56,075 bases of DNA from positions 1 through 56,075 of the forward strand of contig JAHUUM010000015.1 in NCBI GenBank assembly GCA_019218445.1, written 5' to 3'. The translations under genes and the position numbers were made by a program. Of this stretch, positions 1-8,202 are shown in pieces (within the stretch, counting starts at the first letter, position 1; each line of letters begins with the position of its first letter). The notes below the pieces were generated by a model. The model had not been told where the DNA came from, ran no database searches, and saw only the letters and a list, made by a program, of their open reading frames with translations. The stretch is from Weeksellaceae bacterium TAE3-ERU29 (GTDB lineage Bacteria > Bacteroidota > Bacteroidia > Flavobacteriales > Weeksellaceae).

Positions 1-20
1 CTTATCTCTAAAAGAGAATG

Positions 21-52
21 CAAATATAATAACTTTTTTATAACATAGCCAA
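21..52 (-). promoter_or_regulatory. Possible leftward promoter for a gene outside the window
   Basis: Read on the minus strand, bases 21-28 give TATATTTG, a match to the Bacteroidota -7 box TAnnTTTG, with TTG at 50-52 separated by 21 bases. It would drive transcription off the left edge. The rest of bases 1-231 holds no gene that I can recognise; it is AT-rich leader sequence for the lipoprotein that starts at 232. Confidence 0.35.
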
Positions 53-231
53 ATGTTTTTTCAAAGTTTATTTCCTCATTTATTTAAACAACTACTATTC
101 AATGAAGTAAAACTTAAATTGTTTATTTCTTCAAGATTAATTAAAGTATTAAGATCAATAAAACTCCGCTATTAATTTGTATTTTAAGAAAATATTAAAT
201 ATATTGGGTGACTTATTAAAAATATATAGAT

Positions 232-1716
232 ATGAAAAAACAATTATTTTTTGTTATTAGCTTTTTATTTGCTATTAGTTTATTTTCTTCTTGCTCAGAT
301 GATTCTGTAAGCAAACCTTATTTAAAGATATCTAAAACAGATTTATCTTTTTCCCCTTCAGCTTCAAATGAAACTATAAATATAGAAACTAATCAAGAGG
401 CTGTCAAGATTTTAGCTTCTGAAAGTTGGATTAAAACTGAAAAGTCAGGTAATGATTTAAAAATCTCCGTAGAGGAAAATACTATCGCTAAAGAAAGAAA
501 TGGGGTTATTAAAATCGATGCCGGGAATCTTCACGGAGAAATAAAAGTAAAACAAGATGCTGCCGGAGTTAATATTACTATATCTCCAGAAACTATTAAT
601 ACAGAATCTGACGGAGGTACTTATAATATTCAGGTTTCAACTAACTCTCCTGATTATTCAGCTAAGACCGAAAATAACTGGATTAAAATTGAAACGAATA
701 GTGAGGAAAACACAATAAAACTTACTATAGACAAAAATGAGAATAAGGAACTTAGAGTAGGTAAAGTAAGTTTCTATGTTGATGGCAAGATTATAAAAGA
801 GATTCCTATCACACAACAAGGCGTTACCAGCTTTGTGTTACCTTATTTAACATTTGGAGCAACAGCTATTGCTGTTAAAGGGTTCGAAGAGAGTAGAAGT
901 AACCCTATTCTTAGAGAAACTGACATTGGAGGGACAGGAACACAAGTAGCTTTTAAAGTTACCGATGAAATATTTGATGAAATTGTATATCTTATAAACT
1001 TAAAAGGTTATGCTCAATCTTCTCTTTTTGTAAAAGGAGGGACTCTTAATGCTGAAAATCTAACTGCTTTTGAAAACTTTTTATTAAATGAAGGGTTTGA
1101 GAAAAGAACTGAAAAAGGCTATGAAACTACTATTTCATTCGAAAAGAAAGATAAAACTGTTTTTATTAATAGCGAAAAACAAGTAAAAATTGAATTTATG
1201 AGTGATCGCAATCACAATCATTATAGAGTTATTTACTTTCCTGTTCAAACAAGCGACTACACAACATTTACAGAGTTACCTTACTTTGAAAAAGGAATAA
1301 CAAAAGAACAAGTAATGAACTATGAAGCAGCTCATAATGGAACTCTGAATGATGACAAATCAAAAATGAATTATGGTGACGAAAATGCTAAGAAAGACAA
1401 ACTATTTTTTGATGTTGCCGGAGAAGAAGTAATGGGACGTACTTATTATGTTTACTTTGAAGGACAACAAAAACACGGATTAACACAAATAACTAATTAT
1501 TATGCTGATGTTCACTTAGCATATTATCAGGGATTAGATGGGGATTATTATTTAACCAAAGAATTTTTAGAATTAGCTAAAAATAACGGATTTATTTATT
1601 ATGATAATATCGGAGGTTCTTCTGTATTTAAAAATGAAGAAAAAAATATTAAAATGTTTGTCAAATGGTACAAAGACAGTGACCTTAATTGGACTCTTAG
1701 AATAATTATTTATTAG
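232..1716 (+). CDS. BACON-domain lipoprotein
   Basis: The protein has 494 residues and is probably surface-anchored or periplasmic. A hydrophobic N-terminus runs to a lipobox-like SLFSSC with Cys21 followed by SDD, which is typical of Bacteroidota lipoproteins. Two consecutive beta-sandwich repeats (about residues 30-112 and 115-198) match the BACON pattern: each carries a SWI or NWI motif and ends in a KQDAAG- or TQQGV-like strand. BACON domains are known mainly from Bacteroidota surface proteins and are thought to bind glycans or mucin. The remaining 300 residues (about 200-494) are rich in Tyr, Phe and Gly and I do not recognise them. The gene stands alone and ends at a strong hairpin shared with the convergent gene. 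The fold call is good; the function is unknown. Confidence 0.75.
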   Translation: MKKQLFFVISFLFAISLFSSCSDDSVSKPYLKISKTDLSFSPSASNETINIETNQEAVKILASESWIKTEKSGNDLKISVEENTIAKERNGVIKIDAGNLHGEIKVKQDAAGVNITISPETINTESDGGTYNIQVSTNSPDYSAKTENNWIKIETNSEENTIKLTIDKNENKELRVGKVSFYVDGKIIKEIPITQQGVTSFVLPYLTFGATAIAVKGFEESRSNPILRETDIGGTGTQVAFKVTDEIFDEIVYLINLKGYAQSSLFVKGGTLNAENLTAFENFLLNEGFEKRTEKGYETTISFEKKDKTVFINSEKQVKIEFMSDRNHNHYRVIYFPVQTSDYTTFTELPYFEKGITKEQVMNYEAAHNGTLNDDKSKMNYGDENAKKDKLFFDVAGEEVMGRTYYVYFEGQQKHGLTQITNYYADVHLAYYQGLDGDYYLTKEFLELAKNNGFIYYDNIGGSSVFKNEEKNIKMFVKWYKDSDLNWTLRIIIY

Positions 1717-1737
1717 AAACCCTTACAAAAAATCACT

Positions 1738-1763
1738 AAAAGCCACTTTACGGTGGCTTTTTA
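1738..1763. terminator. Bidirectional terminator
   Basis: AAAAGCCAC and GTGGCTTTTT flank a short TTTACG loop, with A and T tracts on both sides. It lies between two convergent genes and touches the stop codon of the minus-strand gene. Confidence 0.8.
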
Positions 1764-2549
1764 TTTATAATTAAACTTTAAAAACATTATTATATATAAT
1801 AATAAGGGCAATAAGGATAGCCCTTCTATGTATATGCTACAATAGTAAGATTTTTTGATTAAATGTTCGTTCAGCATGTACATTAATAATACACCTATCA
1901 TAAAAAATACAAGCACTACTTTTATTGGAGAAATTAGTATTGACAGCAAGCATAAAGTGATAAAACACAACTTAGATAATCTCAATGATTTTTCCACTCC
2001 TATAATTTGAGGAATTGTTTTCATCTTTGAGCTATCTCTTAAATAATCTCTTACGTCAAACGGAATTGTAATCGCCATTACATATAGAAAGAAAATAATA
2101 AAGTATAATATATATGTATAGTTTATATCTTTATCGGCATTTAGTATAGGCAAGAAAACGATGGAAGCTGACCAAACAAATGAAATTATATAGATTTTTA
2201 AATACGGAAATTCTCTTAATTTTTTATTTTTTATAGGAATTGCATAAGGCACACTCAGTAACGACAAACCTGTCAAAAGTAATATACTATATATATTAAG
2301 GTATAATGATATAAAAATCACAGGAATAATAGATAATACAGCAATAATCAATTTATTCTTTTTGCAAGACCAAGCGTAATAAGATAAATTATAAACCGAT
2401 AATGTCGCAAAGAAAAACAGTACTAATAGCTTATAATCGACACTTTGAGTAATTACCTGATAAAATGCCGATAAACCTACAAAGCAAATAGATACCCAAA
2501 TCTGAGAATCTACAATGTATTTTTTTACTATTTGTGAGAATTTTGTCAA
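1761..2549 (-). CDS. UbiA-like membrane prenyltransferase homologue, degenerate
   Basis: The protein has 262 residues and about seven to eight hydrophobic segments, so it is an inner-membrane protein. Residues 162-173 (IPFDVRDYLRD) with the following KTIPQIIG resemble the second Asp-rich motif of UbiA-family prenyltransferases (Asp165, Asp168, Asp172). The first NDxxDxxxD motif is missing: the equivalent region around residues 53-65 reads YNLSYYAWSCKK and has no aspartate. The protein therefore either lost the usual Mg-diphosphate site or does something else. It is a single gene, convergent with the BACON lipoprotein and divergent from gcvP. The family call is moderate and the substrate is unknown. 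Confidence 0.55.
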   Translation of the reverse strand: MTKFSQIVKKYIVDSQIWVSICFVGLSAFYQVITQSVDYKLLVLFFFATLSVYNLSYYAWSCKKNKLIIAVLSIIPVIFISLYLNIYSILLLTGLSLLSVPYAIPIKNKKLREFPYLKIYIISFVWSASIVFLPILNADKDINYTYILYFIIFFLYVMAITIPFDVRDYLRDSSKMKTIPQIIGVEKSLRLSKLCFITLCLLSILISPIKVVLVFFMIGVLLMYMLNEHLIKKSYYCSIYIEGLSLLPLLLYIIMFLKFNYK

Positions 2550-2628
2550 TAAAAATAATTTAAAGTAAACTTTCTATTATTCAAAACTAAACAAATTTAT
2601 GTATTTTTAGGCTTTGAAAAATATAAAT

Positions 2629-5502
2629 ATGAATACTAACGATTTTTCTTTACGCCACATAGGCGTTCATTCAGAAGACTTAAACTCCATTATGGATTCC
2701 GTAGGTGTTAATTCACTAGACCAATTAGTGAATGAGGCTCTACCTGAAAACATAAAATTAGACAGAGAATTAGAACTTCCTAAAGCCTTTACTGAGCTGG
2801 AACTTAGCAGACATATACAGTCTTTGGGCAAACTAAACAATGTTTATAAATCTTATATTGGATTTGGATATTACAATACCATTCTTCCACCTGTAATTCA
2901 AAGGAATATTTTAGAAAATCCGGGTTGGTACACCGCTTACACTCCTTACCAAGCGGAAATTGCACAAGGAAGATTACAAGCATTGCTTAACTTCCAAACA
3001 ATGGTTTCGGATTTAACTCAGCTACCTATCGCAAATGCTTCTCTTTTAGATGAGGGAACTGCGGCTGCTGAAGCAATGCATATGTTCCTTTCTAATTTAT
3101 CTAAGAATAAAAAATCTGCAAGGAAATTCTTTGTTTCTGAAGAAGTTTATCCTCAAACTCTTGCCGTTTTAAAAACCAAAGCATGGGGATTGGGCGTAGA
3201 ATTAGTCATTGCTAACCATGAAGATTTTGATTTTAGTGATGATTTCTTTGGTGCTTTATTACAATATCCTGCAAAACACGGGGAGTTATTCGATTATTCT
3301 GATTTTATAGCTAAAGCCCATGAAAAAGATATTCAAGTGGCAATGGCGACTGATATTCTTGCTTTGGTAAAAATTAAAGCACCGGGGGAATTGGGTGCAG
3401 ACGTTGCAATTGGCTCTACACAAAGATTTGGTATTCCTATGGGATTCGGAGGACCTCATGCAGCTTATTTGGCATGTACCGAAAATTATAAAAGGTTAAT
3501 TCCGGGTAGAATCATCGGTGTTTCAGAGGATGCAACAGGCAAAAAAGCCTTAAGAATGGCTTTGCAAACAAGAGAACAACACATCAAACGTCAAAAAGCG
3601 ACTTCCAACATTTGTACAGCTCAAGTTCTATTAGCGGTAATGGCTGGAATGTATGCAGTTTATCACGGACCAAACGGATTAAAATTTATCGCCGATAAAA
3701 TCCATACGAAAGCAGTTTATTTAGAGAAAGTTTTAACTGATTTAGGATTTAAAGTAATTAGTAAAAATTATTTTGATACGATTAGAATTTGCACTAAAGA
3801 CATTGACCGCTATCAATTACAATCTTTATTAGAAGCAAATGAAATCAATATTAATTTCTTTGATGCAGATTCTGTTTCTATTGCTTTAGATGACTTAGAC
3901 GCTTCTACTGACCAAGGTTTTACTGATTTGGTTGATGCTTTTGCTCAATATAAGGGAGTAACTTACGAAGTTAACATTCCGGAAACCACCGAGAGCAAAA
4001 TTCCTGAGTCTCTAAAACGTTCTTCTGAGTTTTTAACGCACGAAAACTTTAATTCATATCATACCGAAACCGAATTAATGCGTTATATTAAATTTTTGGA
4101 AAGAAAAGATTTAGCCCTAAATCATTCTATGATTCCACTTGGGTCTTGTACCATGAAATTAAATGCGGCAGCAGAAATGCTACCTCTAAGTATGCCTGAA
4201 TTTGGTTCTATTCACCCATTTGCACCTCAAAATCAGACACAAGGTTATTTAAGAATGATTAATAATTTAGAGAATTATTTATCTGAAATCACAGGTTTTG
4301 CGGATACTTCTCTTCAACCAAATTCCGGAGCTCAGGGAGAATATGCGGGATTAATGGTGATTAAATCTTATTTAAAAAGCATTGGAGAAGAACACAGAAA
4401 TGTGGTTGTAATTCCTGAAAGTGCTCACGGAACAAACCCAGCTTCTGCAGCAATGGCAGGAATGAAAGTCGTTGTGGTTAAAAACACTGAAGCCGGTGAG
4501 TTTGACATGGAAGATTTAAAAGCCAAAGTCGAAAAACATAAAGACGAATTGGCTGCTTTAATGGTTACTTACCCTTCTACTTACGGATTGTTTGATGATA
4601 ATATTAAAGACGTTACAAAATTAATTCACGAAAACGGAGGACAAGTTTATATGGACGGTGCAAATATGAATGCTCAAGTAGGACTTACTAATCCTGCAAA
4701 TATTGGGGCAGATGTTTGTCATTTGAACTTACATAAAACTTTTGCAATTCCTCACGGCGGTGGTGGTCCAGGTGTTGGTCCTATTTGTGTGGCAGAACAT
4801 TTGGTTCCATTTTTACCGGGAAATCCCAATGTGAAATTCGGATTGGAAAATGAAGGAGCTTTAGATGCCATTTCTTCAGCCCCATTTGGGTCTGCACTTG
4901 TTCAGACAATTTCCTATTCATATATCAGATTATTGGGTAGCGAGGGCTTAAAGAAAAGCACACAAGGAGCAATTCTGAACGCTAACTATTTAAAAGCTAA
5001 GTTAGAAAAAGAGTACAGCGTTTTATATAAAAACAAAAACGGACGTGTAGCTCATGAAATGATTATCGATTTCAGACCGTTTAAATCTTTGGGCATAGAA
5101 GTTACGGACATCGCAAAACGCCTTATGGATTACGGATTCCATGCTCCTACGGTTTCTTTCCCTGTTGCGGGAACGCTCATGATTGAACCGACAGAATCTG
5201 AAAGCAAAGGAGAATTAGACCGATTTGTTGATGCCTTGCTCTCTATCAGAAAAGAAATTGAAGAAATAGAGAAAGGAGAATATTCGCAAGATAATAATGT
5301 ATTGAAGAATGCTCCGCACACCAGCGAGCTTCTTACCGCCGATGATTGGGATTTACCTTATTCCCGACAAAAAGCGGCGTATCCGTTGGATTGGGTGAAA
5401 CAAAATAAATTCTGGCCAAGTGTTGCTCGTGTAAATGATGCTTATGGCGACAGAAATTTAATGTGTACCTGTCCTCCTCTTACGGAATATGTGGAAGGCT
5501 AA
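2629..5502 (+). CDS. gcvP: Glycine dehydrogenase (decarboxylating), P protein
   Basis: This is the PLP-dependent P protein of the glycine cleavage system. It decarboxylates glycine and passes the aminomethyl group to the lipoyl arm of the H protein. From the ATG at 2629 it has 957 residues, the same length as the E. coli enzyme. The PLP lysine is Lys703, in the motif HLNLHKTFAIPHGGGGPG. An upstream in-frame TTG at 2614 would add five residues, but it lies in AT-rich leader just after a TTTG promoter-like element, so I prefer the ATG. The gene is monocistronic and ends at a strong hairpin. The gcvT and gcvH partners are not in the window, and I see no glycine riboswitch in the short upstream region. 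Confidence 0.97.
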   Translation: MNTNDFSLRHIGVHSEDLNSIMDSVGVNSLDQLVNEALPENIKLDRELELPKAFTELELSRHIQSLGKLNNVYKSYIGFGYYNTILPPVIQRNILENPGWYTAYTPYQAEIAQGRLQALLNFQTMVSDLTQLPIANASLLDEGTAAAEAMHMFLSNLSKNKKSARKFFVSEEVYPQTLAVLKTKAWGLGVELVIANHEDFDFSDDFFGALLQYPAKHGELFDYSDFIAKAHEKDIQVAMATDILALVKIKAPGELGADVAIGSTQRFGIPMGFGGPHAAYLACTENYKRLIPGRIIGVSEDATGKKALRMALQTREQHIKRQKATSNICTAQVLLAVMAGMYAVYHGPNGLKFIADKIHTKAVYLEKVLTDLGFKVISKNYFDTIRICTKDIDRYQLQSLLEANEININFFDADSVSIALDDLDASTDQGFTDLVDAFAQYKGVTYEVNIPETTESKIPESLKRSSEFLTHENFNSYHTETELMRYIKFLERKDLALNHSMIPLGSCTMKLNAAAEMLPLSMPEFGSIHPFAPQNQTQGYLRMINNLENYLSEITGFADTSLQPNSGAQGEYAGLMVIKSYLKSIGEEHRNVVVIPESAHGTNPASAAMAGMKVVVVKNTEAGEFDMEDLKAKVEKHKDELAALMVTYPSTYGLFDDNIKDVTKLIHENGGQVYMDGANMNAQVGLTNPANIGADVCHLNLHKTFAIPHGGGGPGVGPICVAEHLVPFLPGNPNVKFGLENEGALDAISSAPFGSALVQTISYSYIRLLGSEGLKKSTQGAILNANYLKAKLEKEYSVLYKNKNGRVAHEMIIDFRPFKSLGIEVTDIAKRLMDYGFHAPTVSFPVAGTLMIEPTESESKGELDRFVDALLSIRKEIEEIEKGEYSQDNNVLKNAPHTSELLTADDWDLPYSRQKAAYPLDWVKQNKFWPSVARVNDAYGDRNLMCTCPPLTEYVEG

Positions 5503-5524
5503 ATATACCTAAAAACAAAGTAAT

Positions 5525-5549
5525 CGCCTCAGTTTTGAGGCGTTTTTTT
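5525..5549 (+). terminator. gcvP terminator
   Basis: A perfect 6 bp stem CGCCTC/GAGGCG with loop AGTTTT is followed by seven T residues. The CCTCAGTTTTGAGG core recurs at 46852 and, in reverse orientation, at about 38028. Confidence 0.9.
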
Positions 5550-5602
5550 AACGGAACAGAACATTGAAAAATATAGAATACAAGTCAAACAAAATCTATA
5601 AA

Positions 5603-5638
5603 AATTGGGATAAAGAAGTTAACTTCTTTATCCCAATT
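5603..5638 (-). terminator. 36 bp perfect palindrome, probable terminator
   Basis: AATTGGGATAAAGAAGTT is followed directly by its exact reverse complement, with no spacer. On the minus strand it is followed by a T-rich run and lies about 60 bases past the stop of the coiled-coil gene, so it is best read as that gene's terminator. A second weaker hairpin (AAACC/GGTTT followed by T residues) lies at 5653-5671. Confidence 0.6.
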
Positions 5639-5696
5639 AACTTTATACCCACAAACCTATAAAGGTTTTTTAAAATGAGTATTAACTAAAAAACAA

Positions 5697-5942
5697 TTAT
5701 TTTACTCCTTGCTCTATAGCATTTTTCTTAATTTCAAAATCCTCTATCGCTTCTACAATAACATCAAAAGAATCTGATGCTGCTTGATGAACTTTATCTA
5801 ATTTCTCATCTAATTCTTTAGATTGAATTTCGAACAAATCTACTTGAACTTGCCCTACTTTTTCAATTAAACTTTGTTGTGTGTTTTTTATATCTTCTAA
5901 TTTATTCAAAACACTTTTCATTACTTCTAATTGATTTGCCAT
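5697..5942 (-). CDS. Small coiled-coil hypothetical protein
   Basis: The protein has 81 residues with no signal peptide and no hydrophobic segment. Almost the whole length is charged heptad-like sequence (residues 5-75, with Leu/Ile/Val at regular spacing), which predicts a helical coiled coil. I do not recognise a named family. It has its own leader and a likely terminator downstream (the palindrome at 5603), so it appears to be a separate transcription unit between gcvP and the thioesterase. The clean reading frame and well-formed protein make it likely to be real. Confidence 0.6.
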   Translation of the reverse strand: MANQLEVMKSVLNKLEDIKNTQQSLIEKVGQVQVDLFEIQSKELDEKLDKVHQAASDSFDVIVEAIEDFEIKKNAIEQGVK

Positions 5943-6061
5943 AATTTCTATTTTTTATATTTAATAAGCTATGCAATATTAATTCCAAAATATTAATTTT
6001 TTTTAAATAATTTATCTCTTAATTGATTATAAGCTCTTTAATTAATTGAAAAATAATTAAT

Positions 6062-6092
6062 TTGCAATCTAATTAATATTATATAAACTTTG
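6062..6092 (+). promoter_or_regulatory. Promoter of the thioesterase-rarA pair
   Basis: TTG at 6062-6064, 19 bases, then TAAACTTTG at 6084-6092; the -7 box has one extra base against TAnnTTTG. The 11 bases TTTGCAATCTA occur as a direct repeat at 6061 and 6089, so two overlapping promoters or a regulator site are possible. Confidence 0.5.
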
Positions 6093-6117
6093 CAATCTAT
6101 AAAACTAAACAAGAAAG

Positions 6118-6588
6118 ATGAATAACAACAAACAGACTTTTCAATTTTTAAGTGAACCTACTGACGTAAATTACGGGGGACAAGTACATGGGGGTGCTGT
6201 TATGAAATGGATAGATCAATCGGGATATTCATGTGCATGTATGTGGTCGGGTGCCTACTGCGTTACCGTTTACGTTGGAGGTATTCGGTTTTATAAACCT
6301 ATAAAAATAGGGGATTTAGTAAAAATTGATGCACAAGTTGTTTATACAGGAAATTCGAGCATGCACATTGCCATAGACGTTTATTCTAAAGAGGTGACTC
6401 AAGCAGATTTCGAAAAGAAAACGCACTGTGTTATTGTGTTTGTTGCTTTAGATAAAAACGGAAATAAAGTGACTGTTCCTAAATGGATTCCTAATACGGC
6501 TCACGAAATAGAAATGGCAAATTATGCCAAAAAATTAATGGATTTACGTAAAAAAATTGAAGGGGAAATGAGTCCTTTCTTAAAATAA
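6118..6588 (+). CDS. Acyl-CoA thioesterase, hotdog fold (YciA/BFIT type)
   Basis: The protein has 156 residues. It resembles cytosolic acyl-CoA hydrolases of the hotdog superfamily, which release free fatty acid and CoA. The motif around residues 18-36 (NYGGQVHGGAVMKWIDQSGY) matches the family signature, with the active-site Asp in WID and the helix start in HGG. A conserved GGIRFYKPIKIGDLVKIDA block follows. The length fits a single hotdog domain acting as a multimer. The gene is preceded by a promoter-like element and followed after 12 bases by rarA on the same strand, so the two are probably cotranscribed without an obvious functional link. Chain-length preference cannot be read from sequence. 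Confidence 0.88.
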   Translation: MNNNKQTFQFLSEPTDVNYGGQVHGGAVMKWIDQSGYSCACMWSGAYCVTVYVGGIRFYKPIKIGDLVKIDAQVVYTGNSSMHIAIDVYSKEVTQADFEKKTHCVIVFVALDKNGNKVTVPKWIPNTAHEIEMANYAKKLMDLRKKIEGEMSPFLK

Positions 6589-6600
6589 AAAGAATTATTA

Positions 6601-7881
6601 ATGAATATTCCTTTAGCTGAAAGAATGCGTCCCAAAACTTTGGACGAATACATAAATCAAAAACATCTTTTAGGAGAAAATGCTCCGATTAGAGCCATGC
6701 TCAATAACAAAATCATTTCTTCTATGATTTTATGGGGACCTCCCGGCACAGGAAAAACCACACTTGCTCAATTATTGGCAGAGCTTTCGGGCAGACAATT
6801 CTTCACTTTGAGTGCCATAAACTCCGGCGTAAAAGAAGTTCGGGAAGTTATAGACAAAGCTCAAAAGCAAACACTTTTTTCTGAAGGCGGAACGCCTATT
6901 TTATTTATAGATGAAGTCCACCGATTTAATAAATCTCAACAAGATTCATTGCTTGGAGCGGTAGAAAAAGGCTATATAACTTTAATAGGTGCAACAACGG
7001 AAAATCCGAGTTTTGAGGTTGTCCCGGCTTTGCTTTCCAGATGCCAGGTTTATACCTTAAAAGAATTGTCTAAGAATGATTTAGAGCAATTAATCAATAA
7101 TGCGATTGAAAAAGACGATGTTTTAAAATTAAAGAATATTCAGCTGAAAGAAACTGATGCTCTTTTGCGATATTCGGGCGGAGATGCCAGGAAACTTTTA
7201 AACGGTTTAGAATTGGTTGTCAATAATCAGTCCGGAGAAAATGAAATTATTATTACCAATGAATCGGTAAAAAGCTGTATTCAACAAAATATTGCAAAAT
7301 ATGACAAAGGCGGTGAGCAACATTATGATATTATTTCGGCATTTATAAAATCTATTCGAGGTTCTGACCCCAACGGAGCGGTTTATTGGCTCGCTCGAAT
7401 GATTGAAGGCGGTGAGGATTTAAAATTTATTGCTCGCAGACTTTTAATTGCAGCCTCAGAGGACATCGGGAATGCAAACCCAAACGCCTTAATGTTAGCT
7501 AATAACGCTTTTCAGGCAGTGAGTACAATCGGCTATCCGGAATCAAGAATTATTCTTTCGCAATGTGCAGTTTATTTAGCAAATTCGCCTAAGAGCAACT
7601 CAACTTATGAGGCAATCGGGAAAGCTCAACAAGTTGTGAAACAAACAGGAGACTTGCCTGTTCCGTTACATTTAAGAAATGCTCCAACTAAATTAATGAA
7701 GGAATTAGATTACGGTAAAGAATATAAATATGCTCATTCTTACGAAGGGAATTTTGTTCAGCAAGAATATTTACCTGATGAGCTTTCCGGTACTAAATTT
7801 TACGAACCGGGAAATAATAAAAGAGAAGAACAGGATAAATTAATTTTAAAATATCGCTGGAAGAACAAGTATGATTATTAG
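6601..7881 (+). CDS. rarA: Replication-associated recombination protein A (AAA+ ATPase)
   Basis: The protein has 426 residues and belongs to the RarA/MgsA/WRNIP1 family, a clamp-loader-like AAA+ ATPase that acts at stalled replication forks with single-strand binding protein. Walker A is GPPGTGKT at residues 46-53, Walker B is LFIDEVHRF at 101-109, the sensor 1 region is GATTENPSF at 130-138, and an arginine finger lies in LLSRCQV around Arg147. The C-terminal half carries the family's tetramerisation region, with DPNGAVYWLARMIEGGED. Length and motif spacing are normal. It follows the thioesterase by 12 bases and no gene follows on the same strand. Confidence 0.95.
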   Translation: MNIPLAERMRPKTLDEYINQKHLLGENAPIRAMLNNKIISSMILWGPPGTGKTTLAQLLAELSGRQFFTLSAINSGVKEVREVIDKAQKQTLFSEGGTPILFIDEVHRFNKSQQDSLLGAVEKGYITLIGATTENPSFEVVPALLSRCQVYTLKELSKNDLEQLINNAIEKDDVLKLKNIQLKETDALLRYSGGDARKLLNGLELVVNNQSGENEIIITNESVKSCIQQNIAKYDKGGEQHYDIISAFIKSIRGSDPNGAVYWLARMIEGGEDLKFIARRLLIAASEDIGNANPNALMLANNAFQAVSTIGYPESRIILSQCAVYLANSPKSNSTYEAIGKAQQVVKQTGDLPVPLHLRNAPTKLMKELDYGKEYKYAHSYEGNFVQQEYLPDELSGTKFYEPGNNKREEQDKLILKYRWKNKYDY

Positions 7882-8202
7882 AATTTACTCAAAGTTTAGA
7901 CTATAACGCTTAGAACATAAAACTACAAGAGCAAATTTAAGTCGTATTCTTTTTATTGAGAATGAAATAATTTTAAAGAATATTGGAAAACCTACACTAA
8001 CTCTGTTTTAAGTTTTAAATAAAATTAACTATTTAAAAAACAACTCTAAAAAATTAATGTGCGTAAAGCAAATCTTTAAAGATTTGAATGATATGTGCTT
8101 GGGTCAGATAAAATTAATCAATAAAGTATAAATCTTTATACTTCAAATTAAAGGCTAATTTATAGATTATTTAATTAATTTATCAAGACACTTTCCTGTG
8201 TA
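7882..8202. other. Intergenic region with two palindromes
   Basis: About 320 bases lie between the convergent rarA and GH3 genes, and I see no coding sequence. There is an 18 bp perfect palindrome CAAATCTTTAAAGATTTG at 8069-8086. A hairpin at 8124-8143 has 9 bp arms around TC; on the minus strand it is followed by a T-rich stretch and may terminate the GH3 gene. Confidence 0.6.

Noticed and set aside
2550-2628. Glycine riboswitch before gcvP
   Set aside because: The space is under 80 bases and holds no structured G/C-rich aptamer.
2614-2631. TTG start for gcvP
   Set aside because: The ATG at 2629 gives the same length as the E. coli protein, and the TTG lies in a promoter-like TTTG stretch.
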